64,000 nt of DNA from Scolanthus callimorphus (GCA_033964015.1 JAWWUD010000217.1:1-64000), one strand, 5' to 3'; positions 33,878 through 45,595 are shown, counted from the stretch's first letter. Numbers and translations are program-made. The notes: generated by a model from the letters alone, not told the origin.

Positions 33878-34658
33878 ATGGACAATAACAAGAAACCTTA
33901 CGAAAAGTATATTGTTTCTCTTCCGACTTATCTAGATTCATTTCGTGCACCTTGGTTTTCCTTCGCCTCTGAGATGATTCACCGGTTTTGGCAGGGAATG
34001 GGAGAGAAGGATGATCTAACATTTCTCGAGTTTGGAGGAGGGCCATGTATTTATACTCTTATCAGTGCCGCTCCGCATCTCAAGCACGCTGTCTTCTGTG
34101 ACTACGACTTTAACTGCCTTAAAGCTGTCGATTCTTGGATAAAGAAGGAAGACGGAGCGTACGACTGGAGGCCCATTGTGAAGCACATAGTGACAAAGCT
34201 TGAAGGCAAAGGAGAAGACCAAGTTTTCAAACGTCAAGACGAGATCCGAGAGAAAATCCGAGCTGTTGTGCATTGTGACATCCATGGCCAAGACATCCTG
34301 GACATGGCAAGTCTACCAAACGAGTTGTACCCTCCATATGATGTGGTATCCACGAAGTTCTGTTTGAAGACCTGTATATACAGTAATGACGAGTTTAAAG
34401 AGGCCATCTGCAAACTGGCTGCGCTGATTAAACCTGGTGGATATTTTATAACTTGGATAGTGGGGAAGCTAGTTATTACTGTATCAAAGATATAACGTAT
34501 CACATGTTTTACATTACGAAAGAGCTTTTGCTAGAGACACTGAAGAAAGCTGGTTTGGAGGTATAAATTACACATCTGAACAGGCGGTTCTACCTGATAG
34601 TGTCACAGACGAGAAGTTCATTTTCTTTGTAACAGCCAAAAAAAACCCTGAAATATAA
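33878..34658 (+). pseudogene. NNMT/PNMT-like methyltransferase copy 3
   Basis: Longest intact frame of the three copies: ATG 33878 to 34495 (205 codons). The N-terminal YLDSFRAPWFSF and IHRFW segment precedes the SAM loop LTFLEFGGGPCIY (residues 48-60), then FCDYDFNCLKAVDSWIKKE and GAYDWRP, then VHCDIHGQDILDM (adenine-side acidic residue) and PPYDVVSTKFCL. After GGYFIT the frame shifts: the expected SGEASYY, FYITKELLLETLKKAGLEV and FFVTAKK continue in another frame to 34658. If read only to 34495 the enzyme lacks its last ~55 residues. The family has about 260. The same shift is in copy 1. A partly functional or truncated gene cannot be excluded. Confidence 0.8.
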
Positions 34659-35217
34659 CTCCAGTATCGAGCAAAATACCTGACGTATAACTCCGGTATC
34701 ACCCAAAAAATTGACACGTAACTCCTGTATCAGCACAAAAACCTGACATATAACTCCTATATCAGCCAAAAAGTCTGACATATAACTCTAGTTTCAGCCA
34801 AAGACGTGGCATATAATTCAGTATCAGTCAAAAGACTTGACATATAACTCCAGTATCAGCCAAAAGACCGTGACATATAACTCCAGTATTAGCCAAAAGA
34901 CTTGATATAACTCCAGTGTCAGCCGAAAGACCTGACATAACTCAATTCAGTATCAGCCAAAACACGTGACTCTATATAACATCAGTATCAGCCAAAGAAC
35001 TGACATATAACTCCAGTATCAGTCAAATGACTTGGCATGTAACTCCAGTATCAGCCATAAAGATCGGACATACAACTCAAGCAGCCAAAATACTTGACGT
35101 GACTCCAATTGTCAAGCAAATTACCTGACTCAGTCCAGTATCAGCCAAAACAAGTGACATATAACTCCAGTATCGCCAAAACACGTGACATATAACTCCC
35201 CAGTATCAGCCGAAAAA
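34630..35217 (+). repeat. Minisatellite at the 3' end of methyltransferase copy 3
   Basis: About 20 units of GACATATAACTCCAGTATCA followed by GCCAAAAACCT, 25-38 bp each and variably degenerate. The first unit includes the end of the methyltransferase frame. Homologous to the arrays after copies 1 and 2. Confidence 0.9.
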
Positions 35218-35614
35218 CGATGTTTCGATCAAAAAGATTGATCGATTTATAGCTTGTGGCGTGTGTGAATGACGGCACGTTCAATATGCGTGACTATTAG
35301 TGTTGTGTGACATAAATCGCTTGAGTGATATCTCTGGGATCACTTGTAATGTATGCACTTGTATACCGCAAATATCCGTATCCATGTACAAATGCGGTTT
35401 ACAGATGTGGATGTCTGATCCCTAAGATGCGGACTGCAATTTATACATGCAGTTTAGATATATCAGAAAATACTGAAATTTAATGTGAATACTCTTTTCG
35501 CATGGATAGAAAAAAAAATCCCAGTGAAAACAAAATTTCGTAGAGGCCTTTGTAGAGTATAGAAGTTATCATTTGATGACGTCACGTTCAACCCAAGAAT
35601 ACACTTGCCTGGCA

Positions 35615-35985
35615 GAGTCAATGGGCGCTTTCCATTTGACAGAAAATCCCGGAATTTTCGGTTAGAAGTCAAATCGAAAGCGCCAAACTTGGGAAGAAAT
35701 TGGGACAGCTTTTGAGCTTACGTACCCAGGACCTGGAACATTCGAAACTTTCGGAAAACGCTTTCCTTCCTTGACATCATTCCCGGGTTATTTCCACCAA
35801 AAGACGCTTTCCATTTTATTTCCAGTCGGTCTTTCCGAAAATTTGTGTAAATGGAAAGCACCCCAACCTATTTCGATTCCCAGTGGAGACATTAACGTGA
35901 TTTCTCGGTTTGAACATTCCCATTGATCACAGGAATTCCCAGAAACTCGAACCACAAATTTTCTCAAATGGAAAGCGCCCAGTGC
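35615..35985. repeat. Fold-back of the GCGCTTTCCATTT family
   Basis: TGGGCGCTTTCCATTTGA (35620 on) faces TCAAATGGAAAGCGCCCA (to 35981). Two further internal copies of the same motif occur in inverted pairs (35660-35690, 35804-35860). Non-coding MITE-like. Confidence 0.7.
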
Positions 35986-35999
35986 CTTCACTATATGTG

Positions 36000-37360
36000 A
36001 TATAAGATCTAGCCCCCTGTACAATGTACAGACTTGGTGAATGACTGAAGTTGCAAAAATCGAGTTCGTATGGAAAGGGTGAGACAAAACCGGTCAATCG
36101 GGTCCGTTCTACCATGAAACCAACCGAGCTTCACAAGTGCAATACCATCATGCTATGGAACATAGGATTAACTGCGTTTAGTCTATTTCTTTTAATAACA
36201 ATAAAACACGCCATAATTAAGCAGAGTTTTGATCGAACCCAAGTGTGTCAATTCGCTCAACTATTTTGTGTTAGTTCTCTTTTCTGAGCCAATTCAATAT
36301 ATGGAAATTTATAAAGCACTTTTGTTCAGTTTATAAAAAAGGAATTCATTCAGTGAATTGTTTTCAATGGGAAAATTTCAATGGAATTGTTTTCAATGGA
36401 TGTATTTACATGCAAAATCGGTGAAAAGTTACAAAAAGTTTGTTGCAAAAATCTCCATACAAAAGTTTATGCTAGCCGTTGTGTTTTGTTTTCTTCGTAC
36501 AACCGAACCCGAAAGGTTTTCTAGACATAAAGAAGCTAATGCCCATCTACTTTGTATGGAATCCTTTTTGTATAACTATCACAAATGCTTAAAATCATAA
36601 TTTAGGGGTGAGAAAACTTACTTTTGGTGTCGATTTACTGGACGCACGTTGATTTGATCGAGCTGCCAATGGCTTTTCTATCGTTTTCTGAAGGTTCATC
36701 ATTTATAGATAGCTTTTTTTAAAGAATTCGATGGAGAAATGACAGAAACGGCTGTAGTTTTGTCGGTTTGTCATAGTTTAGCGAGCGGAAAACACTTCCG
36801 GCAAAATCCATGACCATAAGTTACCATAGCGTTATGGAAATTAGGTTTCGACAGAAACATATAACTTAGTTATATGTTTCTGGTTTCGACCAATCAAAGC
36901 GCGCGTACACGCAGTTATTTTATAAACAGATATAGGAAAAAAAAATACTGTTTGGGCTGTTTGAATCATAAACATGTCCAATATACTCGACCTGGGCCGA
37001 CCCGTCAACTACCGTGGGGACCCGTAAAATCCAAAGACATGTCGTCCTGCTGTGGGCTGCCCTCTTACTCTCGGGATCGAACGGGAAGTCAAATGTTCCT
37101 GTGTGAGCCTGGGAACGATTTGAGTTAGCTTGGTTACCAGGCCATCCATGATGGCGGCCGGAACACAGGGAGCTCACCCTTCCGTTAAAATCAAAGTAAA
37201 TGTGTTATTTTACTGTTTTTTTTCCTCCGTTCTATTATCTGTCAATGGGAATCCTGTGTATTGTTTTACCTCTTGGACCCTAGGGAACGAGACGTCATAC
37301 TAGTTTCCGATTGGCCACTATCAGTTATTTTCATAACAAAGGAATTCATTGACCTTCACA
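36000..37360. other. Region without a supported gene
   Basis: It contains a dispersed repeat piece at 36630-36930 shared with 8966-9115 and a small hairpin near 36850-36885 (AACATATAACTTAGTTATAT). No conserved ORF. Confidence 0.4.
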
Positions 37361-37365
37361 ACCTA

Positions 37366-37850
37366 GTGAATAGTATTATATCCAAACCGGCCTTTGTTCC
37401 ACGGATCACTGATTTAGAGATGGGAACAACAGACTCCATTGTCCAGTAACCTGAGCAATGGTGTGGATCGTAGCAAAGGCCAGTGTGGATACAATACCAA
37501 AATGGGGGCTGGGTGGGCGGGTCTCTAAATGGAGCGTCATACCCCAAAGCTATAGCCCACCCCACCTCTCACTTTCCATTCATTCATGTCGTCTCAAAAC
37601 ACCAGCAAATCCGGCCAGCACTCGCAAAATGCGAGAAGAGAGTGAGCAATAGGATTGCTCGCTCTTTTATTGTGTTCTAGGTGAGCATAGCTCACATTTT
37701 AGTGGTTTCCGTGCTTCTCAGTGCCCGTGGAATGTTTTCGGCCGATTTGAATAGTATTATATCCAAACCGGCCTTTGTTCCACGGATCACTGATTTAGAG
37801 ATGGGAACAACAGACTCCATTGTCCAGTAACCTGAGCAATGGTGTGGATC
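37366..37850. repeat. Direct duplication of a 103-bp block
   Basis: GAATAGTATTATATCCAAAC through TCCATTGTCCAGTAACCTGA to GGTGTGGATC occurs at 37366-37468 and again, base for base as far as I can see, at 37748-37850. Between them lies the first copy of a second duplicated block (37595-37752). Confidence 0.85.
37595..37752. repeat. 158-bp duplicated block, copy 1
   Basis: CAAAACACCAGCAAATCCGG to GAATGTTTTCGGCCGATTTG recurs at 39914-40071. The two flank the 116-bp satellite region, which suggests unequal exchange or one larger repeat containing the satellite. Confidence 0.85.
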
Positions 37851-38654
37851 ACTCCGCTGTCCAATGCACCCACATCCGGCGGCACCCCGCGCCCAGCCCT
37901 TGCCCCAAAGGAATATTTGAGCCATATGGCTCCCCCATATCTCATCCATATCTTATCACCCTCTACTCATTCCCCAATACTGTCACCATACCCCGTATAC
38001 ACTATCAATAGGAAGTATACAGCATAATTTGTGTAAGAGCACAGCACGGCGCCCGTCACTGTACGATTTCATTTGTGCGTCTGACTGGAGCTTCTTATTG
38101 TTCTCACAAGGGGGAAAGCTAACACAAATGACTAAATTGAGATCATGAACCTCTCTCGAGACAGTTTCCGCTACCGGGTGTTACCCATCTACAATCTCGG
38201 ATAGACTTCTCCCGCACGGAACCAAGAGCAGAATCAGCCAGGACTGGTTCCCCCGAGCTGGTCCCCGGGAGCGTCACCCAATTCACCGTTTTGAGATACC
38301 TGATAGGCCGCCGTTTCGATTAAATCTTTCAACCCCTTCCCATTCTGGAAGGACGAAATATTGTGTACGTCATCGCTTGATGGCGGCTAATCGTCCATTA
38401 TAGAAGAGAAAACAACGAAGCCTGTAGAGTTGAGCGACACTCCCTGGGATCAGTAGGAGAACGCAGTCCCGGCGCAACTGCAAGAGTCGAGCACGAAGGG
38501 CCTTAGATGACCCTGGGACTGTGAACCCTAAATCACCCAAAGCTTACGTTTTTCTCTTTCATGCCTTTTTTTTTTTCCTTATTACGCAATTATGCGATGA
38601 CAATTCCACAAGTAAAATCACAGATTCCACTCTTGCCTTTTCTTTTTCCCATTA

Positions 38655-39657
38655 CTATATTGTCATGTGCCCGGCTCGAATGGCACTAAACAGACAACAG
38701 TGTCCCTACCGAACCGAGGTCCATATAAGGCCAAATAAACACAGGGCACCTGAAACTATGCTTCCCGTGAATCGTGCCCGCGGCTCGAATGGCCATAATA
38801 AACAAGAGAAAGTTCGTACCGAACCGAAGTCCAGTATACAACCAACTAAATTCCTACAGGGCACCTGAAATATGCCTCCAGTAATCGTGCCCGGCCTGAA
38901 TGGCCATAATAAACACTAGCTAATTTTTCGTACCGAACCGAAGTCCAGTATACAACCAATTAAATTCCTACAGGGCACCTGAAATATGCTTCCAGTAATC
39001 GTGCCCGGCCCGAATGGCCATAATAAACACTAGCTAATTTTCGTACCGAACCGAAGTCCAATATACAACCAATTAAATTCCTACAGGGCACCTGAAATAT
39101 GCTTCCAGTAATCGTGCCCGGCCCGAATGGCCATAATAAACACTAGCTAATTTTTCGTACCGAACCGAAGTCCAGTATACAACCAATTGAACTCCTACAG
39201 GGCACCTGAAATATGCTTCCAGTGAATCGTGCCCGGCCCGAATGGCCATAATAGACACTAGCTAATTTTTCGTACCGAACCGAAGTTCAGTATACAACCA
39301 ATTGAACTCCTACAGGGCACCTGAAATATGCTTCCAGTGAATCGTGCCCGGCCCGAATGGCCATAATAAACACAAGCTAATTTTTCGTACCGAACCGAAG
39401 TTCAGTATACAACCAATTGAACTCCTACAGGGCACCTGAAATATGCTTCCAGTGAATCGTGCCCGGCCCGAATGGCCATAATAAACACAAGCTAATTTTT
39501 CGTACCGAACCGAAGTTCAGTATACAACCAATTGAACTCCTACAGGGCACCTGAAATATGCTTCCAGTGAATCGTGCCCGGCCCGAATGGCCATAATAAA
39601 CACAAGCTAATTTTTCGTACCGAACCGAAGTCCAGTACACAACCAATTAAACACTTG
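38655..39657. repeat. 116-bp satellite, about 8.5 units
   Basis: Units contain GTACCGAACCGAAGTCCAGT, ATACAACCAATT, TACAGGGCACCTGAAATATG, CTTCCAGTGAATCGTGCCCG and GCCCGAATGGCCATAATAAA. The first unit (38655-38770) is the most diverged and the rest are over 90% alike. No coding sense: open frames across it reflect the unit length. Confidence 0.9.
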
Positions 39658-39913
39658 CGAAGCCCGAGTGGCTACAGCAAAATGTGCAAAGATAGACAGA
39701 GTAAATCGGCCACTTAACCACCAAGGACTCAAGGTAAAGTCTACGTGTGGTCTGCTCTAAGTGGCTGGTTGGCTTGAGCCAGCGCTGGAACAACAGGAGC
39801 TTGAGGAACGGCTGGGGCTGAACTGACGCGGTTGGTACAGCAAGAACCAAGAACAGGTGTTGGGGCACAACGGGGTGGCGGGGCGGACGGGAACTTGAGC
39901 CATGTCACAGGAA

Positions 39914-40071
39914 CAAAACACCAGCAAATCCGGCCAGCACTCGCAAAATGCGAGAAGAGAGTGAGCAATAGGATTGCTCGCTCTTTTATTGTGTTCTAGG
40001 TGAGCATAGCTCACATTTTAGTGGTTTCCGTGCTTCTCAGTGCCCGTGGAATGTTTTCGGCCGATTTGAAT
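39914..40071. repeat. 158-bp duplicated block, copy 2
   Basis: Second copy of the block at 37595-37752, in the same orientation, 2.3 kb downstream. Confidence 0.85.
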
Positions 40072-40074
40072 ACT

Positions 40075-41480
40075 AGCAAGGAAGCAAACTCGACGCGATT
40101 TTTCGTACAGGTTATGCCTCTAGCTGGGGGCGACGGAAGTAATTAGGTATTCAAATACATTTACATGATAAATGAATTTCCGTTGAATGCGTGACTGTAT
40201 AATCTTTTCAAAAAAAAAAACGAAAACGTGTTTGATACAAAATGAGTAGTGTTGCAACACTTAATGTAGCAGACTTTTGAGTGAAAAAAACACCTAAGCG
40301 TCCTATGAAATCGCAGACATAAAATATGCTCACTAGTTTTTGCTGACAACGCAATAATTCTTGTTCTAATACAAGACGTAATTTGGTAACATTTTGCATT
40401 GAATATTTTTAGAATTGAATACTTATGCATAAAAATGCACCATTTATTGTATTGTGCAAAGTTTACAGACTACTACTCGAAAATTACGTGACGAAAGAGT
40501 CTGAGTTCATATTTTGTATTTTAAATTTGGTTTTGAAATAAAAGAATAAATTCATCTGATCGTATCTTACAAGCCAGAGAGATATTAAATACGAGCTGAG
40601 TACATTTTGAGATTGACGTCTTCTCAATTCGTCTTTGTATTGTGCAAATTTCTAGTTTGTTCCTCTTTGTTTAACTAACCGAACAAACTTTTCGTTTCCA
40701 AAATATAGGCTTTTAGAAAAGACTACTTGAATACTCGCTTTGCCTTTTTGTAAACACTTGCAATATAATAGTAAGCCTTGTCAAATGCGGAGACGTGGAC
40801 TGTGCTACGTGACAATACATAAATCACTAAGACCAGAAAAGGTGACGGGAACGAAACATAACAGACGTCATTTTCTCTTGCAGACAGTTATATCATCTAT
40901 GCATTTACAGCTGTTTCAGGTAACACCCGACTTCGCCGTTGTCAGATTCTTGGAGTTTGGAAGTTGGGTTTTAGTCCAGTAAATGAATGAAAAGGTTGGA
41001 CAAAAATGGTAACAAAGGTTTCTCACCAGGAACATGTTTACTAGTGTTCCGTTAGTACACAAGAAAAAGTCCACCCGAATCCTTCCATGGCAACTTCCTT
41101 ATTTTGAGTTTTGAAAATTCCTCATTGTATCGCGATTCACCCTGCCACTCTGTGTTGTTGTGAGCCGTCAATATTTTGTGGTATTGACGGCTCAAAAAGA
41201 GCTAGCAAAATTCAACTTTTTCGCACGAAGTTATGTTTCATTTCATTGTCAATAGTTAGAAATAACGTTTAGCTATATTTCTAGCAATATCTTATGGCAG
41301 AAAGAGATTTTTTTCGCCGAAAAAGATGGAAAAATGTAAACAGAAAATGCTCGAGCTCGTGCGAAAAGCCCATGTGATTGCGTGAGATCGTGCGTAAATG
41401 TAATGAGAATTGAAATTTCAATCGACAATAAATAGCACTTTCTTGCCATTTCCTCCAGAAAATCTTCAAGAATCGCGATA
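40075..41480. other. Region without a supported gene
   Basis: AT-rich. It contains a small fold-back at about 41130-41200 (CGATTCACCCTGCCACTC, AGCCGTCAATATTTTGTGGT) matching 24443-24505 in reverse. No conserved ORF. Confidence 0.4.
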
Positions 41481-41487
41481 CAATATT

Positions 41488-41651
41488 AATTACGATTTTG
41501 AGACGGCAATTCCACAAAATATTGACGGCGTTGGAAGAAAATATTTTCACGTATTGGGCTCCGTCGCTGCGCGACTCCGCCCAATACGTGAACATATTTT
41601 CTCCCAACTAGCCGTCAATATTTTGTGGAATTGCCGTCTCAAAATCGTAAT
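41488..41651. repeat. 164-bp palindrome of the ACGATTTTG family
   Basis: TTACGATTTTGAGACGGCAA then TTCCACAAAATATTGACGGC is mirrored exactly at the right end. The tip has GGGCTCCGTCGCTGCGCGAC. Related to 23537-23668. Confidence 0.85.
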
Positions 41652-41763
41652 TAGTATATAGTAGCGCTATTGTTACCGCCATTGTTATTCATGAGTTTGC
41701 CGGCACTTGAGCCTTCCTCCAAACCAGAAGATATTCTATAGTGTGTATATCAAAAATACTTCC

Positions 41764-42199
41764 TTGTTATATAGCGAGTGCTCACTCCAACCGAGCGCGC
41801 GCTCTTATTGGCTAAATCAAGGTCACGTGGTGAAGTACAAATCAAATATTCCCCGATCAGTCAATATTTGGAAAAATTATTGACTGGTTGGGGAATATTG
41901 CTTTCGCGCCTCGCGTTTGAGAGCGAGAAAAAATAGCAGTATATTTTTGCTATATAACAAAACACTTAATGACTACTCCCTCGGGAAACACAGTTTTGTT
42001 TCCCTCGAATCTCGATGTTTACCTCGACTTCGTCTCGGGAAACATCGAGGTTCTCGGGAAACAAAACTGATGTTTCCCTCGGGAGCAGTCATTAAGTGTA
42101 TATTGTTATATAGCGAGTGCTCACTCCAACCGAGCGCGCGCTCTTATTGGCTAAATCAAGGTCACGTGGTGAAGTACAAATCAAATATTCCCCGATCAG
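41764..42199. repeat. Composite: 97-bp direct repeats around a palindrome
   Basis: TTGTTATATAGCGAGTGCTC to CAAATATTCCCCGATCAG is present at 41764-41860 and 42103-42199. Between them is a palindrome (41966-42097) with ACTCCCTCGGGAAACA and GTTTCCCTCGGGAG ends. The arrangement resembles an LTR-like or recombination-made composite. Confidence 0.75.
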
Positions 42200-42348
42200 T
42201 TTTTTTCGTTGCAACATAATGTCCTTAAAGACATAATATGTCGTTATGTCGCTAGTGTGTTCCCCGGGCCGCCTTAACTCGCTTTAAAAAAGCATGCAAC
42301 TGACAACAGAGATCAATGCTTTGTCTCAATATTTAACAACTATGAATA

Positions 42349-42382
<34 letters not shown>

Positions 42383-42423
42383 GCACCGAGACGCTAGGCA
42401 CCGACCCTGAGGGGATAGTTGTT

Positions 42424-44030
42424 TTAGTATATACCAAATCAGTAGAATAAAATACGGTGGATTAAGGTTCAGAACGCAGTAATGCACGCGAAACGAGCCG
42501 CCATTTTGAGAGTTTTCTGAAAACAGTAAATAGACTGCTAGCAGCCCCTACTTTGGCGCGTTTCCCAGAAAGCGAGCGCGACCCAGAAAGCGAGCGCGAA
42601 GCCGACGAACGCCAGAGAAGCGCCGAAGGCGCGACGATGGCGTGAAGTGCCGAAGGCGCGAGCGAGTGCCGAAGGCTCTCGCGCCTTCGGCACTTCACGC
42701 CATCGTCGCGCCTTCGGCGCTTCTCTGGCGTTCGTCGGCTTCGCGCTCGCTTTCTGGGAAACGCGCCAAAGTAGGGGCTGCTAGCAGTCTAAACAGTAAA
42801 TAGTTAGCACTTATTCTAGTTCAATTGAGGTGGATAGTGGCAGAATATTTACCGAGAGCCGCAGGCTCGAGGTAAATATTTCTAAAGCCACTATCCACCG
42901 AAATTGAAATAGAATAAGTGTTTTAGTATATACCAGCAAGGCAACCTGCTGAATTTTTAGTCGAAAAACAATAAAAAAAGTTGTGTTAGCGTTTTAAAAC
43001 TTCGCGCGTGACATAACTCACGCAACTTAGATGATTTGCATAAGCACGTTTTTGGTCGATTTTGACAGCTCTAGAAAGTTTGCAAGCATTCTTACTTCGA
43101 TGGGGAAAATGTGGACAATTCAAGGGATTTTCAACAAAATTGGACATGTAGTGAGTAATATATTGTATCATTTCAATTCAAGGAGGAATATAGGTTCAAA
43201 TTGAAAAGCATTTGTAAGCAATTCGCCAAAGGTTTCCGAGGAGATGAAAATTTATTTGTCGGCAGCCACTCGTTGCACAAGTTTAGTTGCTGGAAAAATG
43301 GAGTGAATGAACACCGTAAACACAGGATATTTGAGGGGAACAACGATTTTAGCAGGGTGGAACAGCTACATGAGAACGAAACCTTGTGAAAAGGCTTATG
43401 GGGTTATTATTAGGCAAGAAGAAGGAGAACTAACTACATACAGAAGTCTCCTTGTGGCTGACAGTTCGCTCGCAAAAAAACTACAAGAAAGCTGCCGATT
43501 AGCAAGACACAAACCCATCCTCAGGTACTTTGAAAATTAACTCTTTCGACTGTATTTTCTCGACATATTGTAGATTATAGTTTTGATTTTTGTCAATTTA
43601 ATAAAACAAAGGGAAAATACATGCCAAAAAGCAATTTTCATTCATGCTTTGCCAGCTAAAGTTTTTCAACCGGGTTTCAGTGCAAGCGTGTTTTTCACAA
43701 ACAACGCTCAGAAGATTTGTGAGACTTAAGTATGTATCCAGAGAGACCGATTTTGAGACGAGGAAATCTAATTTGTTACTTGTTTTGTTTGTTGACTGAC
43801 TTTTCTTCCGCTTTTTAAATAAAAATCGCCACTACAAGAAACTTGCTTGCCAACACAATATCTACTGTTTCGGAGGTAAATAATGTCTCAGATTCCGAGA
43901 TTCTAAACCAATCAAATTGCTCGTACTTAGGAGGTTGCCGAGCTGGTATATACTGCTGGATATCTACTATTTCAGGAACCAATCAGAGCGCGCGAAAATG
44001 ACTATTCACTGATTTGGTATATACTAACTA
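42424..44030. mobile_element. Nested TIR segment of the GTATATACCA family
   Basis: AGTATATACCAAATCAGT (42427 on) faces ACTGATTTGGTATATACT (to 44028). Inside, AGTATATACCAGCAAGGCAA (42923 on) faces GGTTGCCGAGCTGGTATATA (to 43956). Both pairs share the GTATATACCA end, which suggests one family inserted into another. The middle (43060-43930) has no gene I can support. Confidence 0.55.
42531..42791. mobile_element. Palindromic MITE with 9-bp TSD (Mutator-like), copy 2
   Basis: A 261-bp, almost perfect palindrome. It begins TAGACTGCTAGCAGCCCCTA, ends with the complement, and has mirrored GCGAAGCCGACGAACGCCAG blocks. The exact 9-bp repeat AACAGTAAA flanks it at 42522-42530 and 42792-42800. The tip is GCCGAAGGCTCTCGCGCC. 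The left arm also has an internal duplication (CCCAGAAAGCGAGCGCGA). Confidence 0.9.
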
Positions 44031-44034
44031 TACT

Positions 44035-44755
44035 TAGCGCTAGTTCTGATGCAACTTTCCTGCCTTTTTCGCTAAGATATGCGAACAAATAATTACAGAC
44101 CTTCCAAACATTCAAGGGATTTCATAATATGAGGTTTTGAAACGTCTACATGAGGCGACAGGTTTTGGCAATTTTATTGATATTCCCGCATTTGAAGTTC
44201 ACTGGTTTTAGGAAGTCTTTATTTCTCAAACAGAACCGCATGTCTAATTTACTGAGCAAGCTAGTATGATTATATGATTCGGAAAATGACCTTAAACTTC
44301 ATAAATACTGAATTACCACCTGATATGAAAAATCTACTTTACGATCGTTTAATTTCGCATATGTATTTTACCTCAAAAATTTGAAAGGGTCCACAAATTA
44401 TACTCTGTAGAAGCTTTCAAGTAGCGGTGATGGAATTTCCCTAGATCTTGCCTGCATACGAAGTTGGAGACTTTATGACATCACGAAGACCCAATTGATA
44501 CCCACAATGTGCGGCCAGACAGCCTTAAAAATTAATTTCAATCAATGTAAACAATATGCAATTATTTGCTTTGAAAAGCTACCCGGGAATAAGAAATATT
44601 AAACACAACTATTTCATAAAGCTTGTGTTTGCATTACCGCTTAAAAATATTGAATAACACCCTGAGCATTTTATATTATCCCGGCAGTAAAACCGTGAAC
44701 GGAGAAGCCCAAAGATGCCATGTTAGAATCTAGAAGTCAGAATTTGAGTTGAGGA
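44035..44755. other. Region upstream of the receptor gene
   Basis: Non-coding. It should include the promoter and 5' UTR of the receptor gene. No clear core-promoter motif. Confidence 0.35.
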
Positions 44756-44762
44756 CTAGGAA

Positions 44763-44839
44763 ATGGAGATGACCTCGTTATATTATACGTGCTTTGTTAT
44801 TTTGATATCAGTTCTGGTAGGCATTTCTGCTAAAAACAG
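44763..44839 (+). CDS. Cys-loop receptor, exon 1 (signal peptide)
   Basis: ATG 44763 opens 25 codons with a short polar start, a hydrophobic core (YYTCFVILISVLVGISA) and a likely cleavage site after GISA. The exon ends AACAG before GTGAGG in phase 2. The next exon (47167) begins with the single base needed to complete that codon, giving Arg. A signal peptide is required for this channel family. The link to the downstream exons rests on phase match and position. Confidence 0.6.
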
Positions 44840-45227
44840 GTGAGGCTTCGTTTACTTAGAAACTATTTTTTACGTAAGATAAAATAAAGCGAAATTTGCA
44901 ACTCGCGAGCGGTTAGATACGATGTCCCGAGCTCTTATGGAGAAATACTGTTATTTCCTCCTCTCTTCTTATTCTTTTCGCCTATCTTTTCTTAGTTTAC
45001 CTTAACAACATTCATTATTGTGTGGGCATATGTTTTTTGTTTCACAACAACAAGGAGCGTCCCGTGGCAGCTAAAGCAATGAAAATTGACACAAGCCTAG
45101 TAAAGTGTGTCTCTGGCGACACCTCCATTTACTGCGATTTTCATTTTGATCTGCGAACTCTGAAACAGCAGTCAAAGCGTACTTTAGCAGCTTCCTATGA
45201 TTAGTAACACAACTATACACCTAAGCA

Positions 45228-45595
45228 AGCAACCGCAAACATCACTCATGTTTTGTAAAAACTACGGGGTTGCTAAAATGGATCTCGGGATTTCCATGGA
45301 TGTGACGTTTTTGTAATAGGAGTTAAAATGCTAAAGGATTGATTCTTAAGATTCTGTTAAGTGTTTTCTTCTGTTAATGGACTCGAACGTATATTTTGTG
45401 TGTACATGATTCCATGCGCCGAAACGACAACTGTGTGTTATTTTATCGATCTCAAATAATTCTCGATCTCGGATTTTTGGAAACTCGAATTCTCGATCTT
45501 GGATTTTGAAACGGCGTTCTCGAATTTGGCCACTCGCCACTCCTAGCAACCAACCGCAAACATTGTAAAAACTACGGGGTTGCTAAAATAGATGT
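45228..45595. repeat. Short direct repeat in receptor intron 1
   Basis: GCAACCGCAAACAT and TGTAAAAACTACGGGGTTGC with TAAAAT occur at 45228-45285 and 45547-45592. No other feature in 44840-46130. Confidence 0.6.

Noticed and set aside
39073..39646. Short minus-strand frames with repeated YGHSGRA
   Set aside because: They follow the 116-bp satellite unit and repeat with it.
38655..39657. Possible CRISPR array
   Set aside because: Units of 116 bp are alike over their whole length with no unique spacers, and the window is an animal nuclear genome. It is a satellite.
42462..42698. Ser/Arg-rich 78-codon frame
   Set aside because: It lies entirely within the GC-rich palindromic MITE.
43201..43540. 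Two overlapping short frames near 43.3 kb
   Set aside because: No family features and low-complexity context between nested repeats.
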